Shown here piece by piece: positions 50,207-57,571 of a stretch of DNA of 64,000 bases. The stretch spans positions 186,001 to 250,000 of the forward strand of contig NZ_SSOD01000006.1 in NCBI RefSeq assembly GCF_004801305.1, in the 5' to 3' direction. The first letter of the stretch is position 1. The number at the start of each line of letters is the position of its first letter. Origin of the DNA: Pseudothauera rhizosphaerae. Lineage in GTDB: Bacteria > Pseudomonadota > Gammaproteobacteria > Burkholderiales > Rhodocyclaceae. The notes under the pieces were generated by a model that was not told the DNA's origin, searched no databases, and saw only the letters and a list, made by a program, of their open reading frames with translations. The position numbers and the translations under genes are program-made.

Positions 50207-50874
50207 CGCGCCTCCTCGCGCGGCGCCGGCGCCGCGCCGAGACCATGCATCAGCAGATCGAACCAGGTATCCAGAAAGCGCTGCGCATCGAGATCGCCCC
50301 CACAGCAGGCGCCGAAGGAATGGCGCCACAGCGCGAGGTGCAGCAGCGGCGCCATGAACACGTTGCCGATCAGTTCGGTATTCACCCTGCGGAACACCCC
50401 CATGTCCACCCCGCGCTGCACGGCGGTGCGGATCAGCCGCAGGCCACGGCGGATCACCGTCTCATGATAGTAGGCCGCCACCTCGGGGAAGTTGCGCGCC
50501 TCCGACATCATCAGCTTCGGAATGCCGCCCAGCTCGGTGCTGCCGATGAGCGCCCACCACTCGTAGAGAAACCCGCGCAGCAGGGTCACCGGATCGTCCG
50601 CGTGGCGTTCCAGCATCGCCTCGCCGGCCTCGATCGCCGGCACCACGCCTTCGGCGATCACCGCCTTGAACAGCGCCTCCTTGCTGTCGAAGTACAGGTA
50701 CAGGGTTCCCTTCGACACCCCCGCCCGCGCCGCCACCTCGTCCAGCCGGGTCGCCGCGAAGCCCTTTTCGACGAACAGCGACAGCGCCGCCGCGGTGAGT
50801 TCCTGCGGCCTGGCCTCCTTGCGCCGGCGCCGCGGCGCGCTGCGTTGTGCCGCGACCGGGGATTTCTCCGCCAT
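50203..50874 (-). CDS. TetR-family transcriptional regulator
   Basis: A 223-residue regulator with an N-terminal TetR helix-turn-helix (ELTAAALSLFVEKGF and VAARAGVSKGTLYLYFDSKEALF) and an all-helical ligand domain. It is the first gene of the regulator-adaptor-pump unit and should repress it. A TetR-type palindrome at 50926-50939 lies 51 bases before its start. The ATG at 50874 (MAEKSP) is preferred to one ten codons upstream because of family length. Confidence 0.92.
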   Translation of the reverse strand: MAEKSPVAAQRSAPRRRRKEARPQELTAAALSLFVEKGFAATRLDEVAARAGVSKGTLYLYFDSKEALFKAVIAEGVVPAIEAGEAMLERHADDPVTLLRGFLYEWWALIGSTELGGIPKLMMSEARNFPEVAAYYHETVIRRGLRLIRTAVQRGVDMGVFRRVNTELIGNVFMAPLLHLALWRHSFGACCGGDLDAQRFLDTWFDLLMHGLGAAPAPREEAR

Positions 50875-50925
50875 TGCCCGCCTCCGGTAGGGCCCGGCAT
50901 GCAAGCAGACCGGGCGCGGTTAATA

Positions 50926-50939
50926 ACTGACCAGTCAGT
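50926..50939. promoter_or_regulatory. Palindromic operator for the TetR/RND operon
   Basis: ACTGAC (50926-50931), CA, GTCAGT (50934-50939): perfect 6-base arms inside an AT-rich patch that continues partly symmetrical outwards. Position and shape fit the binding site of the TetR regulator encoded just downstream. Confidence 0.65.
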
Positions 50940-51025
50940 AATTTAGGAGATGTGCAACGGCCTGTCTACCCGCCGTTGCCGGAGACGGCCGGGCCGGCGT
51001 CCTTTGTGCTGCGATCCGGGGAGGG

Positions 51026-51361
51026 TCAGCGGCCGCCGCCGCGCTTTGCCGCGCCGCGGCCCCGCGTGGAGCGCCGGGGGCCATCGGCACTGGCGGCGAT
51101 GTCGGAGAGCAGGCTGGAACTCTCGATCCCGCTCCGATAGGCGGCCATCAGTTCGGCCGGGTCGGCGCCGAGGACGAGCGCGACCTCGACGAATTCCGTC
51201 ACGTCCAGGCGCCGCGCCCCGCGCTCGTACTTGGAGACGAAGCTCTGCGGCTTGCCCAGCGCACGGGCCACGGCTTCCTGCGTAAGCCCCGCCCGTTCCC
51301 TGGCGGACACCAGCAGGGAGCACAGGATTCCGTATTGGGGGCGATGCAGGGCATTGGGCAT
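51026..51361 (-). CDS. XRE-family helix-turn-helix regulator
   Basis: A 111-residue protein with one Cro/CI-type helix-turn-helix (LVSARERAGLTQEAVARALG followed by KPQSFVSKYERGARRLD) and a basic, Arg/Gly-rich tail of about 20 residues. No partner toxin or metabolic gene is adjacent in the same direction; its target is unknown. It stands alone between the RND regulator and a repeat-bearing intergenic stretch. Confidence 0.87.
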   Translation of the reverse strand: MPNALHRPQYGILCSLLVSARERAGLTQEAVARALGKPQSFVSKYERGARRLDVTEFVEVALVLGADPAELMAAYRSGIESSSLLSDIAASADGPRRSTRGRGAAKRGGGR

Positions 51362-51761
51362 GCGGCAATGTCGCCCACCTTGCCGATTATCCTAAAACAG
51401 GTTATTCGTCGTCCATGAACATCGGATTCGTCCGATCGATACCCTTAAATATGGGCAACAGAATGGAAGCGTCATCCGGTTTCATCAGGATTCCCCGGTG
51501 CCCTTCCGCTACCCTGCGCCCCCGTCGCGGCACGGGGAGGGGTCGGCGGTCGTCGAGATGTGGCGCGCCTTATTCTCCACCGTCGACGCCATCCCCGGGG
51601 CCGTCGCACGCATGCCCCCAAACCCCGCTGTAGGAGCGGGCTCGCCCGCGATGCGGCGGTGGTTTCCTCGTAGGCCGCATCGCGGGCAAGCCCGCTCCAC
51701 AGCCGGCGCATGGGCTGCGGGAAACCGGCTGGACCCGGGCACAACGCCCGGGCCGCGCGCC
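51362..51761. other. Intergenic region with REP-like repeat
   Basis: No convincing gene in these 400 bases; short open frames here lack family features. The first 80 bases are relatively AT-rich and would hold the promoter of the XRE gene. The rest contains the REP-like inverted pair at 51630-51700. Confidence 0.7.
51630..51700. repeat. REP-like inverted repeat pair
   Basis: GTAGGAGCGGGCTCGCCCGC continuing to ATGCGGC (51630-51656) and the inverted copy ending at 51700, whose reverse complement begins GTGGAGCGGGCTTGCCCGC and continues ATGCGGCC. The two units differ at two or three bases and are 16 bases apart. Each unit itself has an internal GCGGGC-GCCCGC palindrome. This is the architecture of REP/BIME elements known from Pseudomonas and other proteobacteria. 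Confidence 0.7.
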
Positions 51762-53390
51762 TCAACCGCCGGCACTGCGCGGCTTCGCCGTGCGGGGATC
51801 GAGGGCGAGGAAGTGGTGCACCACCGGCTTGCCCGGCCCGGCGTGGTAACGGTGGGCGGCCTGCTGCAGATCCGCGTCGGCGCGGGAGACGCGCCGGTGC
51901 TGGCGCAGGTGCTCGGCCCAGGACTCCACCAGAAACCACTCGACGATCCGTTCCGGGTCGCCGGTATCCTGGGTGATGCCCCAGGCGTAGGCCCCATCGC
52001 GCCGGCGCTGGCGCGACACCGGCTGCAGCGCGTGCAGGAAGGCGGGCAGGTCTTCGGCGCAGATGCGGTACTCCACCTGGATCATCACCGGGCCGCGGTC
52101 CGCGCTCGCCTCCACGTTGAACAGGGGCTCGGGCCAGTGGTTGGAGGGCTGCAGGTCCGATTCGCCTGCCGGCAGGCGGACACGGTGGAACAGCAGGGCG
52201 GCCAGCGCCAGCCCGGCGCCGCCCGCCAGCAGCGTGAAGGGCACGCCGATGGCCTTGGCGACCAGGCCCCAGGCCAGGCTGCCGCCGGCCATGGCGCCGT
52301 TGAACACGGTCAGGTAGATGGCCAGGCCGCGCCCGCGCACCCAGTTGGGCAGTACCGCCTGGGCGACGCCGTTCAGCGTGGTGAGCGCGATGATCCAGCC
52401 CATGCCCAGCAGCAGCATCAGTACCACGGCGGCCCACCGGGGCGGGGCCAGGGACAGGATGGCCATGACCGCGGCGGCGATGAGCGCGGCGGCCAACACC
52501 AGGCCGTCCGCCCCCAGGCGCTCCCGCAGGCGCGGCAGCAGCACCGCGCCCAGGATCGCGCCCAGGCCCACCGCCCCCAGCAGCAGGCCGTAGAAGCCCG
52601 CCGTGCCGCCGAGCATGCTGCGCGCCACCAGCGGCAGCAGCGCCCACACCGAACTGGCGAAGGCGAAGAACACCGCGGCGCGCAGCAGCACCACGTGCAG
52701 TTCGCGGCTGGCGCGGGCGTAGCGCAGGCCGGCGCGGAAGGCGCCGAAGAAGTCTTCCGACAACTCGTCCCGCGCTGCCACCGGACGCCGCCACCACAGC
52801 AGCGCGACGATGACCACCACGTAGCTCAGCACGTCGGCGCCGTAGGCCGCCGCCGCGCCGAAGCTCGCCAGCAGCAGGCCGCCGCCGGCCGGGCCCACGG
52901 CGCGAGCGATGTTGATGCCCAGGGAGTTCAGTGCCACCGCGTTCTTCAATTCGGCACGCGGCACCAGTTCCGGCACGATGGCCTGCCACGCCGGCCCCAT
53001 CAGCGCCGCCCCCACGCCGCCGACGAAGGTCAGCGCCACCAGGTATTCGACGGTGAGCGCGTCGGCGAGCGAAAGCGCCAGCAGCGTGCCGCTGACGCCC
53101 GCCAGCAGCACCTGCACGAAGACCAGCAGGCGGCGGCGGTCGAGGATGTCCGACAGCACGCCGGCGGGGATGGCGAGCAGGAACACCGGCAGGAAGGCCG
53201 CCGTCTGCACCAGGGCCACGGCCGCCGGGTTGGTGGACAGCTCGGTGACCATCCACGCGCTGGCCACGTCGCGGATGAAGCTGCCCACGTTGCCCAGCAC
53301 CGTCGCCGCCCACAGCACGAGGAAGACGGTGTGGCGCAGGGGGGCGAAGCTGCCTTGCGGGGCGGCGACGGACGGTGTGTCGTGCGTCAT
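51762..53390 (-). CDS. MFS transporter (MFS_3 type) with C-terminal monooxygenase-like domain
   Basis: A 542-residue protein. Residues 1-410 are a 12-helix MFS_3/EntS-type exporter (FLVLWAATVLGNVGSFIRDVA, DILDRRRLLVFVQ loop 2-3, AVGPAGGGLLLASFGAAAA). After about residue 440 a soluble domain follows, EVEYRICAEDLPAFLHALQPV, RRRDGAYAWGITQD and VEWFLVESWAEHLRQHRRVS, resembling the ABM dimeric alpha-beta barrel. That combination is known in the family, with unknown role. It is the last gene of the amidohydrolase cluster, nine bases after it. Confidence 0.88.
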   Translation of the reverse strand: MTHDTPSVAAPQGSFAPLRHTVFLVLWAATVLGNVGSFIRDVASAWMVTELSTNPAAVALVQTAAFLPVFLLAIPAGVLSDILDRRRLLVFVQVLLAGVSGTLLALSLADALTVEYLVALTFVGGVGAALMGPAWQAIVPELVPRAELKNAVALNSLGINIARAVGPAGGGLLLASFGAAAAYGADVLSYVVVIVALLWWRRPVAARDELSEDFFGAFRAGLRYARASRELHVVLLRAAVFFAFASSVWALLPLVARSMLGGTAGFYGLLLGAVGLGAILGAVLLPRLRERLGADGLVLAAALIAAAVMAILSLAPPRWAAVVLMLLLGMGWIIALTTLNGVAQAVLPNWVRGRGLAIYLTVFNGAMAGGSLAWGLVAKAIGVPFTLLAGGAGLALAALLFHRVRLPAGESDLQPSNHWPEPLFNVEASADRGPVMIQVEYRICAEDLPAFLHALQPVSRQRRRDGAYAWGITQDTGDPERIVEWFLVESWAEHLRQHRRVSRADADLQQAAHRYHAGPGKPVVHHFLALDPRTAKPRSAGG

Positions 53391-53399
53391 GGACGGCGT

Positions 53400-55289
53400 C
53401 TACCCCATCCAGCACGAGCAGCCGAGCGCACCGAAGAAGCCCTTGAGGTCGGACACCGGCAGCTTCGCGCCCCACGCCCGGGCGTGGTCGTGGCCGTGCA
53501 AGCCGCAGGCGCTGGCGCAGTTGCAGGAGGCGATTGCCCGGTAGCGCAGGGAATTCCGGCCCGCACCCTCCGGTTCGCCCCAGGCCGCATAGCCCTTGAA
53601 GGTGCGCACCGGCGACCAGGCCGGCATGGGGGGCGGCAGGGGGTTGTCGTCCAGGCCGGCAAAATCCCCTGCACCGTAGACCACGCGCCCGCCGACCACG
53701 GTGAGGTCGGAGGTGAGGAAGGAGAGCGCGTCCTCGGCGCAGGCGAAGAAATCCTTGTCCGGCACGATGAGGTCGGCGAACTGGCCCTTCTCGATGCGGC
53801 CGCGCCTGCCTTCCTCGTTGGAGAACCATGCCACGTTCTCGGTCCACATGCGCAGGGCCGTCTCCCGGTCCAGGCAGTTGCGGCGCGGGTAGATCGTGAG
53901 GCCACCGACCGTCTTGCCGGTGATCATCCAAGCCAGGGACACCCAGGGGTTGTAGGAGGCGACGCGGGTGGCGTCGGTGCCGGCGGAGACCTTGACGCCC
54001 TTGTCCAGCATACGGGCGATGGGCGGGGTGGCTTCCGCGGCGGCAGCGCCGTAGCGTTCGACGAAGTATTCGCCCTGGTAGGCCATGCGGTGCTGCACGG
54101 CGATGCCGCCGCCGAGCGCAGCGATGCGGTCGATGGACCTGTCCGAGATGGTCTCGGCGTGGTCGAAGAACCAGTTGAGGCCGGCGAGCGGAACGTCCCG
54201 GTCGACCTTCTCGAACACGTCCAGCGCGCGGGAGATGGTCTCGTCGTAGGTGGCGTGCAGGCGCCACGGCCAGCGGTTCTGGGCGAGGATGCGCACCACT
54301 TCTTCCAGTTCGCCTTCCATCTGCGGCGGCATGTCCGGGCGCGGCTGGCGGAAGTCCTCGAAATCCGCCGCCGAGAACACCAGCATCTCGCCGGCGCCGT
54401 TGTGGCGGAAGTAGTCGTCGCCCTGCTTGTACTTCACCGTGGACGTCCAGTTGAGGAAGTCCTCCTTCTCCTGTTTCGGCTTCTGGGTGAACAGGTTGTA
54501 GGCCAGCCGCACCGTCATCCGGCCTTCGTCGGCCAGCTTCTGGATCACCGCGTAGTCGTCCGGAAAGTTCTGGAAGCCGCCGCCCGCGTCGATGACCCCG
54601 GTCACGCCCAGGCGGTTGAGTTCGCGCATGAAGTGGCGGGTGGAATTGACTTGGTAGTCGAAGGGCAGCTTGGGGCCTTTCGCCAGGGTCGCGTAGAGGA
54701 TCTGCGCGTTGGGCCTGGCCAGCAGCAGGCCGGTGGGATTGCCGGCGGCGTCGCGGGTGATCTCGCCCCCCGGCGGTTCGGGCGTCTCCTTCGTGTAGCC
54801 CACGGCGCGCAGGGCCGCGGCGTTGAGCAGCGCCCGGTCGTAGAGGTGGAGCAGGAAGACCGGCGTGTCCGGCGCGATGGCGTTGATCTCGTCCAGCGTG
54901 GGCAGGCGCTTCTCGGCGAACTGGTGCTCGGTGAAGCCGCCCACCACGCGCACCCATTGCGGAGCGGGGGTGATGGCCACCTGGCGGCGCAGCATGTCGA
55001 GGGCGTCGGCCAGCGAGCGCACCCCGTCCCAGCGCAGTTCCATGTTGAAGTTGAGGCCGCCGCGCACCACGTGGGTGTGGTTGTCGATGAGGCCGGGCAG
55101 CACGGCGCGGCCTTTGAGGTCGATGACCCGGGTGGCGGGGCCGGCCAGGGCCATCACCTCGGCGTCCTCGCCCACGGCCAGGAACTTGCCATCATGAATC
55201 GCCACGGCACTGGCCTGGGGCCTGCCGCGGTCCAGCGTGGTGAAGCGGCCGTTGCGCAGGACCACGTCGGCAATGGTCGATTGGCTCAT
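53400..55289 (-). CDS. Amidohydrolase family 3 (YtcJ-like)
   Basis: A 629-residue metal-dependent hydrolase. The N-terminal beta-sandwich strand ends in LPGLIDNHTHVV with the metal histidines 71 and 73; a long TIM barrel follows with HATYDETISRALD, DHAETISD and AGTDATRVASYNPW. The substrate is unknown (YtcJ-like enzymes act on amides or lactams). The last 60 residues are a Cys/His tail with CNCASACGLHGHDH and a final GCSCWMG. The ATG at 55289 overlaps the XapX stop (ATGA); the frame upstream is a shadow. Confidence 0.9.
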   Translation of the reverse strand: MSQSTIADVVLRNGRFTTLDRGRPQASAVAIHDGKFLAVGEDAEVMALAGPATRVIDLKGRAVLPGLIDNHTHVVRGGLNFNMELRWDGVRSLADALDMLRRQVAITPAPQWVRVVGGFTEHQFAEKRLPTLDEINAIAPDTPVFLLHLYDRALLNAAALRAVGYTKETPEPPGGEITRDAAGNPTGLLLARPNAQILYATLAKGPKLPFDYQVNSTRHFMRELNRLGVTGVIDAGGGFQNFPDDYAVIQKLADEGRMTVRLAYNLFTQKPKQEKEDFLNWTSTVKYKQGDDYFRHNGAGEMLVFSAADFEDFRQPRPDMPPQMEGELEEVVRILAQNRWPWRLHATYDETISRALDVFEKVDRDVPLAGLNWFFDHAETISDRSIDRIAALGGGIAVQHRMAYQGEYFVERYGAAAAEATPPIARMLDKGVKVSAGTDATRVASYNPWVSLAWMITGKTVGGLTIYPRRNCLDRETALRMWTENVAWFSNEEGRRGRIEKGQFADLIVPDKDFFACAEDALSFLTSDLTVVGGRVVYGAGDFAGLDDNPLPPPMPAWSPVRTFKGYAAWGEPEGAGRNSLRYRAIASCNCASACGLHGHDHARAWGAKLPVSDLKGFFGALGCSCWMG

Positions 55290-55567
55290 GACTGCTTGCC
55301 CTCCATGGATTGGGCCTGTTGGGCGGCTGCATGGCGCCCGGGCAACTGGCCGAACACGTGCTTGACGGCATGGGTCTTGTCGCAGGCCGTGCTGAATGCC
55401 GTGCCGGCGAGCAAGTGCTTGCCGACCGGGATGACCTGCTCGCCGATCAGGATGCCGAGCAGCCCCACCAGGGCCACCAGGGGCGGCGCGGGGGAGCGCA
55501 CGTTGAGCAGGCTGTAGACGATGCCGACCAGCAGGCCGGCACCCAGGGACAGGACGTAGAGTTTCAT
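55286..55567 (-). CDS. XapX-domain (DUF1427) small membrane protein
   Basis: A 93-residue protein with two hydrophobic helices: YVLSLGAGLLVGIVYSLLNV and PLVALVGLLGILIGEQVIPV, separated by RSPAPP, which is the XapX domain. The remaining C-terminal part is hydrophilic. No function is known; it often lies beside amidohydrolase and hydrolase genes, as here. The ATG at 55567 starts the first helix. Confidence 0.88.
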   Translation of the reverse strand: MKLYVLSLGAGLLVGIVYSLLNVRSPAPPLVALVGLLGILIGEQVIPVGKHLLAGTAFSTACDKTHAVKHVFGQLPGRHAAAQQAQSMEGKQS

Positions 55568-55694
55568 GGGCTTCCTCGCTGCGCGGCGGATGCCGCGCCG
55601 ATGGCCGGATACCGCGCGGACCGGGGCACCCCCGTCCGCACCCACGGGAAGACGGGCGCCGCCGCATCCCGCAGCGCCGCCCGCCCGGGAACCC

Positions 55695-56378
55695 TTACTT
55701 GGCCGGGTTCGGTCCGATGCGCTGGCCGTGCTTCACGCGCTCGGGCGCCTTGTGGACCATGGTGTAGGCATAATCCACGCCCATGCCGTAGGCGCCGGAA
55801 TGCTCCTTCACGATCGCCATCACCTCGTCGTAGGTCTCCTTGCGCGCCCAGTCGCGCTGCCATTCCAGCAGCACCTGCTGCCAGGTCACGGGCACGATGC
55901 CGGCCTGGACCATGCGGTCCATGGCGTACTTGTGGGCCTCCACCGAAGTGCCGCCGGAGGCGTCGGCCACCATGTAGATCTCGTAGCCGCCTTCCAGCGC
56001 CGCACACAAGGCGAAGGTAGTGTTGCAGACCTCGGTCCACAGGCCCGCGACGATGACCTTCTTGCGCCCGTTGGCGGCCAGCGAGTCGCGCACGTTCTGG
56101 TCGTCCCAGGAGTTCATCGAGGTGCGCTCGAGGATGTTGTGCTCGGGGAAGACGGCCAGCAGTTCGGGATAGGTATTGCCGGAAAAGCCGTCGGTCTCCA
56201 CGGTGGTGATGGTCGTCGGAATCTTGAACGTCTTCGCGGCCTTGGCCAGCGCCACCACGTTGTTCTTCAGGACCTGGCGGTCGATGGACTGCACGCCGAA
56301 GGCCATCTGCGGCTGCTGGTCGATGAAGATCAGTTGGCTGTTCTGCGGCGTGAGCACTTCCAGATATTCGTTCGACAC
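55695..56378 (-). CDS. Isochorismatase-fold hydrolase (YcaC-like)
   Basis: A 227-residue cysteine hydrolase. Asp20 in LIFIDQQPQM and Cys118 in AGLWTEVCNTTFALC are the catalytic residues; a Lys near 106-107 would complete the triad. Closest in layout to YcaC-type hydrolases rather than nicotinamidases. The start is a GTG at 56378 behind a good AAAGGAGA site. It is the first gene of the minus-strand cluster isochorismatase-XapX-amidohydrolase-MFS. Confidence 0.9.
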   Translation of the reverse strand: MSNEYLEVLTPQNSQLIFIDQQPQMAFGVQSIDRQVLKNNVVALAKAAKTFKIPTTITTVETDGFSGNTYPELLAVFPEHNILERTSMNSWDDQNVRDSLAANGRKKVIVAGLWTEVCNTTFALCAALEGGYEIYMVADASGGTSVEAHKYAMDRMVQAGIVPVTWQQVLLEWQRDWARKETYDEVMAIVKEHSGAYGMGVDYAYTMVHKAPERVKHGQRIGPNPAK

Positions 56379-56559
56379 GGTTTCTCTCCTTTCTTGATTG
56401 GGGCGCGGCGTGAATGCCGTTCATGCCGGCACGGTATGACGGATCACGCCAGGCGACGGAGCCTGCGCGACCCTGACGCGGGAGGCGCCGCAGAAAGTCC
56501 CCCGCGTCCAGGAGCCCCCGGCGGGCAATGCCGTCGGGAACTTTTATAGTCATAGTCCC

Positions 56560-57261
56560 TCAGCCGGCCGCGTCCACCAGAACCAGCTCGGCATCCTCCA
56601 GCGCGGTCACGCGGATGCTGTCCACATCGCTGATCGCCGCGCCGTCGCGGGCTTCCAGCGCCACGCCGTCCACCTCGACCCGGCCGCTGGCCGGCACCAG
56701 GTAGCCGTAGCGGTCCGCGCCCAGGCGGTACTCGGCGGTCTCGCCAGCCTTCAGCGTGGCGCCCAGCACGCGGGCGTCGGTGCGGATGGGCAGCGCGTCG
56801 TCATCGCCTTCCCTGCCGCTGGCGAGCGCCACGAACTGCCCGGAACGGTCGCCCTTGGGGAAGGGCTTGGCCCCCCAGGAGGGCTGGCCGCCGCGGCGAT
56901 CCGGGAAGATCCAGATCTGGAAGATGCGCGTGATGCCCGGTTCCAGGTTGTACTCGGAGTGGCGGATGCCCGTGCCCGCGCTCATCACCTGCACGTCGCC
57001 GGCCTTGGTGCGGCCCTTGTTGCCCAGGCTGTCCTGGTGGGTGATGGCGCCTTCGCGCACATAGGTGATGATCTCCATGTCCGCGTGCGGGTGGGGCGGG
57101 AAGCCGGTGCCCGGGGCGATGGTGTCGTCGTTCCACACCCGCAGCGCGCCCCAGTGCACGCGCTCGGAGTCGTGGTACTCGGCGAAGGAAAAGTGGTGCT
57201 TGGCGTCGAGCCAGCCGTGGTTGGCGCCGCCGAGGCTGTCGAAGGGACGACGTTCGATCAT
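56560..57261 (-). CDS. Pirin-family protein (YhhW-type, possible quercetin dioxygenase)
   Basis: A 233-residue bicupin. The metal ligands of the N-terminal cupin are visible: His57 and His59 in PPHPHADME, His101 and Glu103 in GIRHSEYN. YhhW homologues show quercetin 2,3-dioxygenase activity in vitro, while other pirins act in regulation. A perfect AGGAGG precedes the ATG, and a promoter-like element lies at 57297-57325. It is separated from the hydrolase gene by 181 bases and is divergent from lysR. Confidence 0.93.
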   Translation of the reverse strand: MIERRPFDSLGGANHGWLDAKHHFSFAEYHDSERVHWGALRVWNDDTIAPGTGFPPHPHADMEIITYVREGAITHQDSLGNKGRTKAGDVQVMSAGTGIRHSEYNLEPGITRIFQIWIFPDRRGGQPSWGAKPFPKGDRSGQFVALASGREGDDDALPIRTDARVLGATLKAGETAEYRLGADRYGYLVPASGRVEVDGVALEARDGAAISDVDSIRVTALEDAELVLVDAAG

Positions 57262-57296
57262 GATGTCCTCCTGCTGAATGGGGTTGCGATGGGCTC

Positions 57297-57325
57297 ACTA
57301 TAGGCAGTCGCCGGAACATTGAGAA
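57297..57325 (-). promoter_or_regulatory. Probable promoter of the pirin gene
   Basis: On the minus strand TTCTCA (57325-57320), 17 bases, then TATAGT (57302-57297). The transcript would start near 57290, with the AGGAGG and ATG at 57261 following. Confidence 0.5.
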
Positions 57326-57384
57326 CGGAATGAATAGAATTTCATCGTTTCCGTTTTTAGCGTATAACAGCAAGGCGTTTCGCC

Positions 57385-57454
57385 CCCTCCCCTTCAAGGG
57401 GAGGGCTGGGGTGGGGATGGGTTTACTTCCCCCACTGAACCGAAACCCATCCCC
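57385..57454. repeat. Nested palindromic intergenic repeat
   Basis: CCCTCCCCTT (57385-57394), C, AAGGGGAGGG (57396-57405) is a perfect 10-base palindrome. It is followed by GGGGATGGGTTT (57413-57424) and its exact inverse AAACCCATCCCC (57443-57454), 18 bases apart. Such G/C-run palindromes are dispersed in many proteobacterial genomes. Confidence 0.6.
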
Positions 57455-57571
57455 CTCCTGCCAGTAGTCTCGGCTTCGCCTCCGCCGCTACGCAGGCGGC
57501 GAGCGATGCTCGCCGAAACCCCTGCTTCGCCCCCCTTGAAGGGGGAGGAACGCTCGCCCTGCGGAAACGCC

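Larger units (their letters stand above)
57262..57571. other. Divergent intergenic region between pirin and lysR
   Basis: No gene in these 310 bases. The left third is AT-rich and carries the pirin promoter and probably the LysR binding site; the right two thirds are GC-rich palindromic repeats (57385-57454 and further hairpins such as GGCGAGC-GAT-GCTCGCC near 57498-57514, and CCCCCTT-GAAGGGGG near 57532-57546). Confidence 0.75.

Noticed and set aside
51026-51361. Antitoxin of a toxin-antitoxin pair
   Set aside because: No toxin-like gene lies within 300 bases on the same strand; only a lone XRE regulator is supported.
51498-55517. An open frame of over 1300 codons on the plus strand opposite the MFS and amidohydrolase genes
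   Set aside because: Translation is rich in Gly, Arg, His and Gln with no domain, typical of antisense frames in GC-rich genes; the minus-strand genes are clear.
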